Below, in pieces: positions 10,540 through 21,608 of a stretch of 64,000 nt of DNA (position 1 is the first letter of the stretch; each line of letters opens with the position of its first letter). The notes under the pieces were generated by a model. The model worked only from the letters and a program-made list of their open reading frames with translations, had not been told where the DNA came from and searched no databases. The DNA is from Muscardinus avellanarius. Its lineage: Eukaryota; Chordata; Mammalia; Rodentia; Gliridae. The DNA lies in contig OY726560.1 of assembly GCA_963383645.1 (NCBI GenBank), positions 152,234,546 through 152,298,545 on the forward strand, in the 5' to 3' direction. The translations under genes and the position numbers were made by a program.

Positions 10540-10742
10540 TGCTGGGGCTTGGACACAGGGGAATTCCACCTTCAAGCTACACTCTACACTCTGGTTCTAT
10601 TTTATTTTTCATTTTTGAAACAGGGTCTCACTAAGTTACTGATAGTTTCACTTCACTGCTGAGGCTGGCCTTGAACCTGCGATCATCCTGTCTCAGCCCT
10701 CCAAATACGGGAATTAGCCGCATGCATCACATGCCTGGCTAA
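10538..10742 (-). mobile_element. B1-ID composite SINE
   Basis: Reverse copy: 'TTGCTGGGGCTTGGACACAG', 'CCACCTTCAAGCTACACTC', 'CAGGGTCTCACTAAGTTACT', 'GAGGCTGGCCTTGAACCTGC', 'CATCCTGTCTCAGCCCTCC'. Confidence 0.92.
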
Positions 10743-11636
10743 TCAACCTTTTCTCTTGGGCCCTCCTGCTCCCTGGTAAAGGGCCTTCCCTTTCCTGCCT
10801 GGACTATCTAGCTCTGCCTGCCAGGGTTCTGGGGACTTATCACAGATTGTATCCAGCCAAGTCAAAGTTTGTGGCACTCCTCTGGACAGCATGCCAGACC
10901 CAGGGCACCTGTTCCTTCTCTCCCATCTCTTTGTTAGGACTGGAGATTTCTTCTGGAGAGTTTGTGGGGGTGGTGGTGATGGCTCTGGGACCACCTGCTT
11001 CTTAATCACTGCTCTGTTGCACAACCTCCAATCCTTCGTCCAGAGGTGCCGTATGTTGCCCAGCTCAGTACCTAATGCACCAAATCAGGTGGCCTCCTGG
11101 CTTTTCCCTTTGCACCCTTGGGGAGCCAACTTTCTTGGGGTGGTTACCACCGGTCCATCTGCTCTGCAGCATCCAGACTTGCTAGCTGCCCTCTTTCCTT
11201 TCAATTTTCAGGCTTATGTGTAAAGTCATATTAAAATCTCCTTTATGATCTTTTTAGAGGAGTCTTGAAAGGGAGAGGAAGAACTGTTGAGGGTCTGATC
11301 TGCCAACTTTACTGAGATATTTCTCCCTCTCCCCCTCAGTTGGGGACACAGCTTCTCTGGACCCTGTGTCCCACTCACTCTTTTGTTTAGATATAAATAC
11401 TTGAAAGCAGGTTTTCAATGAATGCTCACATGCTGTAGCTCCAGACCCCACTTCTCCTCACAGTCCATGGCCCCTGGGGTCCCTACATCCTCCTCCTCTC
11501 CCTCTCCTGGAGATGCTTCTCCTGTAAGCATCTGAGGCCTGGCTTCTCTGCCCGCTTTCTTCTCTTTCTCTAGTGCTGATCTGATCCATTTGTATTCTTT
11601 CAGGCATTTATAGAATGACTCAATAAAACTCTAATT
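10743..11636. other. Unassigned stretch
   Basis: About 890 bp with moderate GC. A minus-strand frame of about 93 residues (10743-11024) shows no recognisable domain and has an open frame opposite it. I do not call a gene. Confidence 0.4.
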
Positions 11637-11810
11637 ATGATGATGATGGTGGTGATGATGATGATGGTGATGGTGATGATGATGATGATGACGGTGATGA
11701 TGATGATGATGATGGTGACGGTGATGATGATGATGATGACGGTGATGATGATGGTGATGGTGATGATGATGATGGTGATGGTGATGATGGTGATGGTGAT
11801 GATGATGATG
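11637..11810. repeat. (GAT)n trinucleotide array with GGT/GAC variants
   Basis: 174 bp of almost pure ATGATGGTG-type triplets. It gives a Met/Val-only frame on the plus strand, which is not a gene. A complementary CAT-rich array lies at 12945-13016. Confidence 0.97.
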
Positions 11811-11949
11811 CCAGTTATGGCTTACTGTTGTTTTAAAGCATGCATTTCATGAGATTTTGTATGAAGCTGGGAAAAGCTACAGATGCTCATTCGGCCATCT
11901 TCTCCAGTCCTGAGGTCACTCTCTTGCCCTTTTTGGTGTTTAGAGGTGA

Positions 11950-12440
11950 GGTAGAGGTTACCTCAAACTTAGAAAGGCCTTTGCTACACTAGGGTTGTGG
12001 AGCCCACATTTTCTTCTAGTAATTTTATGTGAATTTTTCGCATTTAAATCTTTTGCCCACTTGGAATTTTGTTTGGTATTAGATGTAGAGAGTAATCTAG
12101 GTCCTTTTTGCAAATGTTTATTTGTTTGTTCAAACATTGGACATTGACTGGTTTTCTGATTTGAAAAATATGGTTTGTTAATTCAAGTAACTTCACATTT
12201 TATTATCTCATGGCTCAATTTCTCTTTGGTAACTTTTTTCACTCTTTCTTGATAGTTGGTACACATTTGTATTTGATTAAATAAATTTTAAAATAGTTTG
12301 AGCAAGTTAAAAGATGCCATTAGAATATGGGTGTGGCTTGTATTATCTTTAGATCCAGGGAACATTAGCAGTTTAATGATTGTAAGTCTTATTTCAACCT
12401 CTGGGATAAATCTAAGTGATCCAGCTAGCTGAAGTAAGTG
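11950..12440 (-). mobile_element. Antisense LINE-1 fragment
   Basis: 'TTTTGCCCACTTGGAATTTT', 'GTTTGGTATTAGATGTAGAG', 'TTCAAACATTGGACATTGAC' and 'GGTTTTCTGATTTGAAAAAT' fit the antisense of the L1 ORF2 C-terminal coding region in order. Confidence 0.7.
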
Positions 12441-12808
12441 TGTAAGATGTAGTGAAATTGTCTCAGTATCCCACGTGAGACCTGACAGAAGCTCCAGCAT
12501 GCCTTCAGGCCCCTGGGGATTCACGGAGGTGGAGGGGTTTGCTGTTTATTTTCCCATCGTCAGTTACGCGCTTGTTTCCATGGAGTCTTGGAGCTCTGGC
12601 TCTGACCTTCGCACATCTGCCTTTCCGCAGTCCCCAACAGTCCACTGGAAGCCATTGGATCCTTTCACTGGCACTGAGACGAGGTCATGAGCTTGCGCGG
12701 TGGGTGACCTCAGGGTGGACTCCCAAGTCAGCCCTGAGTCAGAACAAGTGTGTCCACGGCTGGGCTCCACCCTCAGGAGTGCTCACCTGACTAGGCCACT
12801 TCACCGCG
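12441..12808. other. Unassigned stretch
   Basis: About 370 bp; short frames on both strands, none recognisable. Confidence 0.4.
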
Positions 12809-12935
12809 CTCTGCCTCGATGCCTCATCTGGAAGGAGGACAGGGGGCAAAAGAGAACGCTTGTGATCATTAAATGTATGAAGTAGTTAGACTTCTTATTG
12901 TGTCGTTTGGAAAGTAAGTGTTCAATAAAGAGGAA
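12809..12935 (-). mobile_element. MIR-type relic (reverse)
   Basis: 'ATGCCTCATCTGGAAGGAGG' followed by 'AAGTGTTCAATAAA' fits the reverse MIR/L2 pattern 'CCTCATCTGTAAAATGGGG...GCTCAATAAA'. Decayed. Confidence 0.5.
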
Positions 12936-12944
12936 TTGCTCTCT

Positions 12945-13016
12945 CCATCACCACCACCATCTCCATCACCATCAACATCAATCTTCACTGTCATCGTCGC
13001 CGTCACCATCATCAAA
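12945..13016. repeat. Degenerate (CAT)n array
   Basis: CAC/CAT/ATC triplets ('CATCACCACCACCATCTCC', 'GTCACCATCATCAAA'). The reverse complement matches the composition of the (GAT)n array about 1.1 kb upstream. Confidence 0.88.
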
Positions 13017-13388
13017 GGCTCGGAGGGCACAGGAATGGGTCGTATACTAATGGAGCATCGTAATTAACGTTAAACTGAATGTTGGATGTCTTTACTCTCA
13101 GGGTCCCTCTACTTGTCCTTTTATAGAAGAAGATACCCCTTCTCTCTTTAAGCTGAAGCCATCCCTCTTATTTTGACCTATTCTCTTCTCCTCTCTGGTT
13201 CATGGACTCAGTCCAATTTCTCTATTTTAACTATAGTCCATTATACAAGACACAAGATTTATCTTTCCAAAATTATATCAGCTCATCAGGCTTTTTGGGT
13301 AACCAAGAGCAGTGTTTAACTTCTTTTTAGACCATAGAAAGATTTTATAATCACCTGTTATAGCTAAAAAAAAAAAAAACCCCACAAT
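13017..13388. other. Unassigned stretch
   Basis: About 370 bp, T-rich with no recognisable feature; ends in an A13 run. Confidence 0.4.
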
Positions 13389-13556
13389 TATTTATTTATT
13401 TATTTGACTGCTTATTGAACTCAGGGGCATTCGAGCCCCCAGGTATACCTCCTACCTTCAGCCCTTTTTACTGAGGATCTTACTGGCTTCAACCTGTGAT
13501 CCTCCTATCTCTGCCTCTCAAGTACCAGGATTACAGGCAGACAACACCACCCCATT
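13389..13556 (-). mobile_element. B1-ID composite SINE, shortened
   Basis: (TTTA)n tail, then the reversed ID half ('TTGAACTCAGGGGCATTCG', 'TATACCTCCTACCTTCAGCC') and a B1 half lacking its centre ('CTTCAACCTGTGATCCTCC', 'GTACCAGGATTACAGGC'). Confidence 0.85.
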
Positions 13557-14264
13557 TCCCATATTTTATAAAGTTAAGACAGCATATCCAAAAGGTAAAA
13601 TGGCTCCTTTTTCCTCAAATCTCCTTAGCTGTTCATCAATAGAATTTGGTTGTTTTGTTATATAGCACATGTCTTACTAACTGTTGTATATAAATTGTTA
13701 TCATTCGTAGCATTTTTTATTCATCATGTTTTCTAACTGGTTATTGTTAGAATGAAAAAATGTTATTACTTTTTTGATATTTGTTTTGAAACTGGAATTC
13801 TATTACCACTGCCTCATACAGTTTCTAATAGTTTTATCAGTTTATTGTCTTGAGTTTTCTCTGGCATGTAATCATTTTATCGGCAAATGATGACAATTTT
13901 GCTTGCCCCTTTCCAACGCTTACACACCTCGCCCTGGTTTACTGTGCAGGCTTGAACAGATATTATGTAGCAGTAATGATAATCATCGGCCACACTGGTG
14001 GACTCTATTAGCTAATATTTTGGTTATGTTTTATAAAGTGAATTCTGTAGTTTTCTTTTTAGTATAATTTTGATAAGTTTTATCACAGTGCTTTGCTTGT
14101 TTTATAAAAAGTAATAAAAGCAGCCATTCTTTTTCTGAGTTCTGAAACATTTCAAATTATTTCTGTGTTTTCTGTTCTTTGACCTTTGTGAGATGTCTGA
14201 TGTTGGTCTCTCTCAGGAGATCTCCTTCATAGTATCTTATAGCCTATTTTAAGTTTCCTTCCTT

Positions 14265-14490
14265 TTCTTTTTTTTTTTCAGGGGATAGAGTACTAGGGAC
14301 TTAACTTGGAGGCGTTCTACCTTCAAGATACATACCCAGGCTTATTTTATTTTTTTATTTTGAAACAGGATCTAAGTTGCTGAGGCTGGCCTCAAACCTA
14401 TGATCCTCCCGTCTCAGCCTCTCATGTACTGGAATTGCAGGCATCGACTAACGTGGCCAGTACTATGCACCACCACACCTGGCACTCCTT
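14265..14490 (-). mobile_element. B1-ID composite SINE with internal insertion
   Basis: 'GGGATAGAGTACTAGGGACT', 'CGTTCTACCTTCAAGATACA', 'GAAACAGGATCTAAGTTGCT', 'CCTCCCGTCTCAGCCTCTC' and 'CACCACCACACCTGGC'. About 30 extra bases sit near 14440-14465. It forms an inverted pair with the next SINE. Confidence 0.92.
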
Positions 14491-14570
14491 CCTTATCTTG
14501 ATATAGGAAATTAGTTTTTATATAATAATTACCCATATCATTCAGATTTTAAAATGTATCTATACAGCCG

Positions 14571-14752
14571 GGCGTGGTGGCACATGCTTGTAATCCTCGC
14601 GCTTGGGAGGCTGAGACAGGAGGATCGCACATGTTCGAAGCCAGCCTCAGCTACTTAGTGAGACCCTGTTTCCAAATAAAATATAAAATAGGTCTGGGAG
14701 TATAGCCCAGAGGTAGAAAGCCTCTGGGTTCCACCCCCAGTATCACAAAAAA
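14571..14752 (+). mobile_element. B1-ID composite SINE, well preserved
   Basis: 'GGGCGTGGTGGCACATGC', 'GGAGGCTGAGACAGGAGGAT', 'GTGAGACCCTGTTTCCAAA', 'GGTCTGGGAGTATAGCCCAG', 'CTCTGGGTTCCACCCCCAG'. The flanking sequence 'GTATCTATACAG' recurs (about 14557 and 14757), consistent with a target-site duplication. Confidence 0.95.
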
Positions 14753-15199
14753 TAATGTATCTATACAGTTTTACAAAGTATTCTTCTCTACTCTAAAAAC
14801 TTTTCCCTCTTCCTGTTGTACCTGTGGTCATCTGCCCTTTCTTTTGACCAATTTTGGATATTTATATTTTCCTACTCTTTTCCCCTCTTTGATTGAGGTA
14901 GATTATGTCTTCTCTTTCATATTTTTAAAAAAATCTCTTGAATTCATTAATTTTGATTTGTTTTCTAGTTTAGTTTTAATTTCATATTTTATGTTTATTT
15001 CTTCCTCCTGATTTAGGTTTGATAGCCTCTTCTTAAATTCTTGAGTTTGTGACTAATCTATTTGATGTTGCTCTATTTTCTGTCAAGTAATGAAAGAATT
15101 TAAAGCTATACATTTTCCCTCAAGGACAAACACAGTTTCAGCTTCAACAAATACATTTTAGCATGTAATAGTCTCATTATTGTTGTCTTAGAAAAATAG

Positions 15200-15227
15200 G
15201 AGGGAGGGAGGGAGAGCGAGAGAGAAT
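15200..15227. repeat. (GGGA)n/(GA)n short purine repeat
   Basis: 'GGAGGGAGGGAGGGAGAGCG' then GAGAGAGA. Confidence 0.85.
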
Positions 15228-15470
15228 ATGAAGGAATGAGAATGAGATTTTCCTAAGTGGTTAAGTTACTTCTACCTATTTTTAGTTTTATTGAATTTTG
15301 TTTAGAAAATGTGTTCTGTTCTCTTCCTACTTGAGATATCTTGAAGCTGACTTTATGAAACAATGTAGATTCTATATCTAGTATACAGTCAGGATCTGTA
15401 GTAGTTTTATAAGTACTCGAAGAGAACAAAATATCTCTAAAATAATAATACAACAGACACGCGGTATGCA

Positions 15471-15554
15471 CATATCATGTCTGTCATGGACTGAGAGAGA
15501 GATAAAGAATGTATTATTTTCCACTTGCCCCCGAGTTAGTCCTAAAAGACAATG
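15471..15554. other. Unassigned spacer
   Basis: Short; nothing recognised. Confidence 0.3.
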
Positions 15555-15722
15555 ATTCTTAAAGTGTGGTCCCTGTACCAGCCACACCAACATTATATAA
15601 GACCTTGTTAGAAATGCAACATCGTGGGCCCTATTGCAGAGCTATGAATCAGAAACTTTTGCTGGCACTTTTATGAAGCCCTCCAGGTGAGTAGGATGTG
15701 CACTCATTTTTGAGGACCAGTA
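15555..15722 (+). mobile_element. MER5A-like hAT-Charlie MITE
   Basis: 'ATTCTTAAAGTGTGGTCCCT', 'ACCTTGTTAGAAATGCAACA', 'GGGCCCTATTGCAGAGC', 'GAATCAGAAACTTTTGC' and 'GAAGCCCTCCAGGTGAGT' match the order and spacing of the non-autonomous MER5A element. Confidence 0.87.
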
Positions 15723-17759
15723 GGATGTGGTAGGAGATGTGAATCTCATTTTGTCTCTTTGTCCTGAGGAATTATTGATATTCCCCTAATGACTTGGGTA
15801 AATGTCCATGAAAAAGTATTAAGTTTAAAAAATAGACACAAACTATATTTCTAATATCATCCCAATTTTACTAAGAAATAATTATATATGCTCATAAGAA
15901 AAAATTATCCCAAAGGAGAAGTGACTGGCTAAAAATGTCTAGAAAATCTGTGAGAAGCTGTGCACAGATTGTAGGGTGAGGAAGCTCACATCTGCTGCCC
16001 GCCAGCCTGGGTCAGAATCCTCGCTCAGCCACCTGAGAGGTGCCTGGTCCTGGGAAAGTTACACTCTTTTCTGTGTGTTGAGGAAGTTTTCTAAAATGAG
16101 TCTGGATTGCTTTTAAACTGAGAAAAGCTAATAATCAAATCACAAAATGGTAAAATAGATGATAAAGAAGCAAAAAAGAAAAAATGGAGCAACAATAATT
16201 TTCATTGACAAAATTTCCTAATCAAGAGGGTTGAATCAGAAAAGAGAAATTATTGACTTACATAAAAAAAAAAAAAAGTCCACCGAGGGGCTGGCCTGAG
16301 GCTGGGCCCCAGTGGCGACCCTCGTGCCCCATTCCCTCTGCGTCTTGGCTAGTAGCTCCAGACCTCATATCCCTCTCATGCCCCTTACACTTATATAGGC
16401 AGGGGGAATTTCCCATAATTCCTAATGGAAACTTCATCTCATCTCATTGGCTCTGTTTGTGATACATGCCCATCTCTTAACCAGTCAGCATGGCTAGGGA
16501 AAAATGCAACATGCTGATTGGTTTAAGCCTGGGTCACTCAATCACCAGAAGCAGGGATGAGTTGGCTTTCCCAGAATCCTAGGGACTGATGTAAGTGAAA
16601 AGATGATGCTTTCATGGGAAGTACTGGGTGGCAGTAAACAAATGCCCATCCCCGAAAGGAGACATCTATACAATGCTGCCAGGCATTTCAGGCACTTCTT
16701 GTAGCATCCCCCTCATTTCTGGGATACAGATTCAGGGAGGCTTTGTTTTTATTTCCATAGTAAAGATGGCTGCATCAATTTGTGCTGGACCACACCTGGG
16801 CCAGACAACATATGATGGGTCCTCGGGACACGGGACCCATGAGCTCATAGAAAATTGCCTTTCATTTGTGTTTTCTGTATTACACAGGCAAAGAATTTCA
16901 CAAAATTCCCTTCCTAACTTTCCAGAACTATTCATTGCCTGAGTTGAGAAGCACAAAAAAAGAAAACCCCGAGGCAGAGGTCAGGGGAGGGGGCTCTTCA
17001 TCTCTATGTAATTCAAGTGCAGCTCTTGGACGTCTTTTAAGACCTCCCCAAGAAATGAAGAGATGGATATAACAACCACGTTCTTGCCAACTGGCTGAAA
17101 AGTTTATCATGCTGCTTCCCAGCTGGATATCTTCACCCCAATTCAATATCCTCGGGCTAAACAGAGTCTTCATCTTCTGGCTGTTGTGAAACTGTATTCT
17201 CAGAACAATGATGGCCTCTGGCTCCTTTAAAATCATGGCCAGTGGAACCGATCATGTCACTGGGATTGGCAATAAAGCCGGTTGGATACTGAGCAGATGT
17301 ACCTGCCTCTCGGGCACCGCTTAGGTGCCAAAAGATGGACCGATTGTGTGCACCAAGTCCCTGCACCATACACCGGGAGGAAGGAATGAAATGGAATTTT
17401 CTTGGGAAGTTAGGGCCTCAGGGAGTAGAGATCAAATAAACCTCCCTGTGAGAGGCTGCCCCTCTGTCTGACAGTGAGATGATCCAGTAGAGTTGGATGG
17501 TAAATATAGCGAGAACGTCAGCCCTACGCTAGTGAACACAGAGGCAAGTATACGATCCTGGCAGGGGCCCAGGTGGGAGAAGAAGGCACTCGACCAGGCC
17601 ATATGCACCTCGTCATTTCCTTCATAAAACGAGATTGCGTTACTTTGGGCTGGTCATCATCTTTCTTTTGTCTCTGCAACTTTCTCTATTTCCTATTTTT
17701 GGAGTGGGTTGCCAGGTTACCTGAAAAGGGATCATTTTTTAAAAGCAAGATACTACATC
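15723..17759. other. Unassigned stretch, possibly including an unrecognised LTR
   Basis: About 2 kb with no exon recognised. An A13-14 run lies at about 16263-16276. The 16280-16700 part has LTR-like character (a TATA-like 'ACTTATATAGGCAGG', paired 'CCCATCTCTTAACCAGTCAG' and 'CATGCTGATTGGTTTAAGCC' motifs) but no matching terminal repeats were found. 16960-17400 holds nothing recognised. Confidence 0.35.
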
Positions 17760-17962
17760 ATCATTAATATCACTGTTTATACCATCCTGGGGCTGAATTT
17801 GTGCAATAAACACAAGAAATTGAGTCCTCACGACTCTCTAAGGCAGGTGCTGGAATTGCCATTTTCAGCCGGAGGAAACTCAGGCCCTGTCTTGTTAGGT
17901 CATTTGCCCATAGTTTTAAGTTCTATGTGATAAAGCTGGAGTTTTTAAAGCAACTCCGCCAG
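17760..17962 (+). mobile_element. MIR relic
   Basis: 'TGAGTCCTCACGACTCTCTA', 'GCCATTTTCAGCCGGAGGAA' and 'GGTCATTTGCCCATAGTTT' fit the 3' half of MIR (a 'TTTTACAGATGAGGAAACTG'-like core). Confidence 0.65.
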
Positions 17963-18982
17963 TGCAGAGTACTGTGCTCCTTCCCATCATTATCAATAGC
18001 TGTCCAAATGATCTTGGCAAAAATGTTGTCTGATTCCGTTTTTATCTCCAATTTCTAAATGTAGCTTCAGTGGCATTCCAGACCAGTCCTTGAGGTGTCT
18101 GATCACCAAAGGGAATCAGGTCTTCTCAGGGCATCACTAGTCCCTAGCAGCCTTCTGGAACCTTCTGGGAGGATCCCTCCCTGAAGCTCTTGGCACACCC
18201 ATCTGAGAGAACAGGATCCCATCCCATCAGAGCATCTCTGTCGCCTTTGTCTGGCCTCTGGCTCAGCAGTGGAAGAGTCGGGCCTGGGCCTGTGGCCTGA
18301 CCCTGTGGTTTGCACTTACTCAATGTCAAATGCTAACAACTTGTTTCACGATCTCTCTCATTCTGAGAAATACAAGTGCAAGGTTGGATCCAGCTGCTTA
18401 AAAGACAAATTCTTTTAGAACCCATTGTGAAGCGGTGATCTCATGCAGGAAACTGGATGGACATCTTTTACCCTTGGAAGGCACAGGGTGGGTCCTGCTA
18501 GACAAGGTGCTGCTTGTGAACGTGGGGCGGCTGCCGACAGCTGTTTGTGCATCTTCACGAGGCATGGGGTTGGCTTTTCCATTCTTCAAGTATGGGTAAG
18601 AAATAAAAGAAAAAAAATGCTCCCCAGCATGGAAGTCTTGATTCCAGCTGCCGCTCCTTCTTCTGATTTGAACAAATGCCTTTCAAGAACCCTTCCCAAA
18701 GTGCTGTTCCAGGATTTGTAATTGCCATCTAAAAATACTGCCCCCAGGGAAACACATAAAGCCGCCAGCCCCCTGGGGCCCCTTTGTCTCTGGGCCTCCA
18801 CTGCGCGCTGGGCACAGGCACTTGCTTCTTTGTTTCTCAGAAGACCCAGGAGGAATCCCTTGGCTCCATTTACACCTTCTGGAGCCTACGCCTGCATGAT
18901 TCCCTCTCACCACCAAACCTGAGTAAAACTGACCACCATCCCACAGCAAGAGTGCGAGCTCTCCCGATTCGATTCATACGAT
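17963..18982. other. Unassigned stretch
   Basis: About 1 kb of moderate GC; many overlapping short frames on both strands and nothing recognised. Confidence 0.4.
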
Positions 18983-19150
18983 GGCTAGTTCATTCATTTG
19001 TTCATTCCACAGATTTTTTTTGTCCTTCCTATGTGCCAAATGCTGTTGTGGGTTCTGGGGACTTGAAGATATGAGTCCCACTACCTGTATTCAAGGCACA
19101 GTCTGGTTGAGGAGAAAGAGAAATACATAACTTGAAGGCTTAGAGCAGAG
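18983..19150 (-). mobile_element. L2-type LINE 3' end (reverse)
   Basis: 'GTTCATTCATTTGTTCATTC', 'CTATGTGCCAAATGCTGTTG', 'TCTGGGGACTTGAAGATATG' and 'AAGGCACAGTCTGGTTGAGG' follow the antisense of the L2 3' end. Confidence 0.72.
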
Positions 19151-19724
19151 GGATGTTCTAGGGATACTGACTGCCTGGGGCAGGAAAGGACGTGAAGACC
19201 ACAGGTGGCTTTTCTGGAGGAGGTAACCCCAGCTCTGAGCTCTGAAGGCCAGGAAAAGGGTCAGCAAAACATTCAAGACAGGAGTAGTTGCTAAGATGAC
19301 TCCAACAACTCCTGCCTTCAAGATATACAGTTCATCAGTGTATCAGTCATCTCTGTGCCTACCTTAAGGGAAAGACAGTCTTTTGAGTATTTTCATTGCC
19401 AGCCCCTGATGAAAGGCCTGTCTGATGGGAGGCCTGCAGTAAATGTTGGTTTACTGGATTGATGTGGCGTCTGATGTAATCATGGGCACCATCCATAAAG
19501 CTCTGTTCCTTAGGCCACAACCACGTGTTGGGGGATGTGAGTATTAACTACTTCTTTCAGATCACTCAGCTGTAATTCAATAAATGGCACAATTGTCTGA
19601 ATATAGAGAATTGCTAGAGGAGTTAGATTTATTCTCTCCCCTCCTTTTAGGAAGCAATCAAGGTCATCTTATGCAATAAGCCAGTAAGAACTGACTTAGT
19701 TTTTTTTTTTTTGTTGTTGTTGTT
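19151..19724. other. Unassigned, with a possible L2 3' end fragment
   Basis: About 570 bp. 19385-19465 ('CCAGCCCCTGATGAAAGG', 'GCAGTAAATGTTGGTTTACT') weakly resembles a sense L2 3' end. A T11-plus-(GTT)n run lies near 19700-19724. Confidence 0.35.
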
Positions 19725-20500
19725 ATGTTTTTGATCTAGCTTGCATACAAAGATAGTATAGAGTCTCAAAATCACACAAAAAGATACAAAATTAAAAGTA
19801 AGTTTACAACCTCTGGCCCCAGCCATCCAGTGCTCTTCCCAAAAGAAGCATTTGTTTCCAGTTTTATTAGTATACTATCAGAACTATTCTGTACACACAC
19901 AAGGATGTATGTGTGTACACAGAATGCCCTTCTAAGCACATCTATAGCCACCTGACCGCCACAGAAGGTGGGATATTTTATACATTGTTCTACGCTTTAC
20001 TATATTAATTTAATGGTATAACCTAAAGACCTTTGAGTGTTATTTATATAGATACTGTTCTCATTTACAAATGACCATCATATGCATTGTACCATATTTT
20101 ATCTGCTCCCCCACTGAAGCACTTTTAGACTGTTTTCAAATGTTTGATTTATTACCAACAAAACCATAGTAGATATCCTTACACATATATCATTTTGCAC
20201 ATTTATAGTGTAACTGCGTGATAAATTCCTAGTAATGAAATTTAAGTAAATTTCAGATTAATTTAAATTAATGTATTAATCCTAATAAGTAAAATTAAAC
20301 AAACTTCCAGAATTACTGCTCAAAGGATATGCACATTTTAAGATAAACACAGGCTGAATTGCTCTCCACAGTGACTGTGTCCATTTGCATGCCTACACTG
20401 ATACACGAAAAAGATTTTTCCATGGTTAAAATGACTAAATAATTAAACTTTTTGATCTGTGCTAATCTCGTTGCCATTTTACCTTCCTATCTCTTATTAT
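19725..20500 (-). mobile_element. Antisense LINE-1 3' UTR
   Basis: Blocks fit an old L1 3' UTR in antisense order: 'CAACCTCTGGCCCCAGCCAT', 'CATTTGTTTCCAGTTTTATT', 'ACATATATCATTTTGCACAT', 'GTGATAAATTCCTAGTAATG', 'CTCAAAGGATATGCACATTT' and 'TGAATTGCTCTCCACAGTGA'. Confidence 0.82.
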
Positions 20501-20880
20501 GAGATGTGATCTTATTTTCTTCAACACCCCAAATTAACGTCAAGAAGCCATTAGCCTTCTGATGTCAGAGGTACTGAAAGCAGAGATTTTTAGTTTGGCC
20601 TGAACTGCTATGTACTTGAAGTTAAAGTGACACGTAGTCATTATTAATTACATTTTCCTATCAATGTTTATCCCATTGTGACCTTGATGTAGCTTAATAA
20701 ACACACAAAATGTTAAGAAAAAGAAAGAGAGAGGCATTTTTCAAATCGAGACGAGTGAAAACAGAGACAAAATGATAAGATGAAATAAGAGGGAAGGTTA
20801 GCAAAACAGTCTTTTTTTCGATCCAAAAAAAAAAAGACTAATTTTGGTCTACAATGTTAGCCTTATGCTTTCTAGAGGAC
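20501..20880. other. Unassigned AT-rich stretch
   Basis: About 380 bp, no feature recognised. Confidence 0.4.
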
Positions 20881-20889
20881 AAGACAAAA

Positions 20890-20988
20890 AGGAAAATACA
20901 ATCAACTAATAAATGTGCATTATTCATAAGGTCAGGGCAAAATGAAAATACAATCAGCTGATAAACATACATTATTCATAACAAAAAT
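20890..20988. repeat. Short tandem duplication, about 52 bp unit
   Basis: 'AAAATACAATCAACTAATAA' (about 20894) and 'AAAATACAATCAGCTGATAA' (about 20945) are each followed by 'ATTATTCATAA', giving two diverged copies in tandem. Confidence 0.8.
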
Positions 20989-21025
20989 AATACACACAAA
21001 AAGTTTTTGTGACTTTTAAATCAAT

Positions 21026-21241
21026 GAGAAATTTACGTGGAATTCCAGGTAGTGAAACAGAAAATGTCATCAACAAGATCCCTACCAAAAAAGAAAGTTA
21101 AGGGTCTGAGGCTAGAATGCTACTGTGTTGTGTTCCCAGAGTGCTTTGCTAGGAAGGCTCAGCATCAGTGGGAGGAGCGCTTCTTTTCTTTTGGGGCTCA
21201 ACTCCCTGGCTCTGCTTGGTCCTGGTAGGGGTCTCAATGGC
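21026..21241. repeat. Direct duplication, copy A (216 bp)
   Basis: Nearly identical to 21609-21821. The visible differences are a handful of substitutions (ACGTGG/ACATGG, GATCCC/GAGCCC, CAGTGG/CAGCGG) and one 3 bp indel near 21150. Family not recognised. Confidence 0.95.
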
Positions 21242-21608
21242 CTCCTACTTTGAATACTGCTGCCATTCGTGCCACACCAGCTTCGGGCACTGCTTAGCTC
21301 CTGGGTCTGCAGGTTGATAATTTAGTCTGGGTTCGGCCAGCAGTTCCTCTGGTCTCGGCTAGTTTCTCTCACAACCCAGGAGATCACCGGGCTGCTGGAG
21401 GAGCTCCTGGTATGTGCTGTCTCTGTCCCACTGGCTCCTCAGCTCGCGGCGCACTAGCCCAGCATGCTCTGGTGGCACAGCGGAGCTTCGAGAGCGGAAA
21501 CGGAAGTACAGAAATGTTTTTCAAACCTCAGCATGTGTCACATTTATTAACACCCCCTTAGCCAAAGGAAACACAGGGCCAAATCAGCATCCAGAGGTGA
21601 AGAGGTAG
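21242..21608. other. GC-rich spacer between the duplicated copies
   Basis: Contains clustered CpGs ('CAGCTCGCGGCGCACTAG', 'CTTCGAGAGCGGAAACGG'). On the minus strand a polyadenylation-like AATAAA lies near 21547. It may be the body of an element whose ends are copies A and B, or an L1 5' UTR-like segment. Unresolved. Confidence 0.4.

Larger units (their letters stand above)
13600..15470 (-). mobile_element. Antisense LINE-1 fragment, interrupted by two SINEs
   Basis: T-rich. The blocks fit the antisense of L1 ORF2 in order: 'TCAGTTTATTGTCTTGAG', 'CGGCAAATGATGACAATTTT', 'TCTGTAGTTTTCTTTTTAGT', 'CTGAAACATTTCAAATTATT', 'TTTAAAGCTATACATTTTCC' and 'GTTTTATTGAATTTTGTTTA'. No frames survive. Confidence 0.8.

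Noticed and set aside
10743..11024. 93-codon minus-strand frame looking like a basic protein
   Set aside because: No recognised domain and no splice-site context; an open plus-strand frame overlaps it.
11637..11852. Met/Val-rich 71-codon frame
   Set aside because: Translation of the (GAT)n array.
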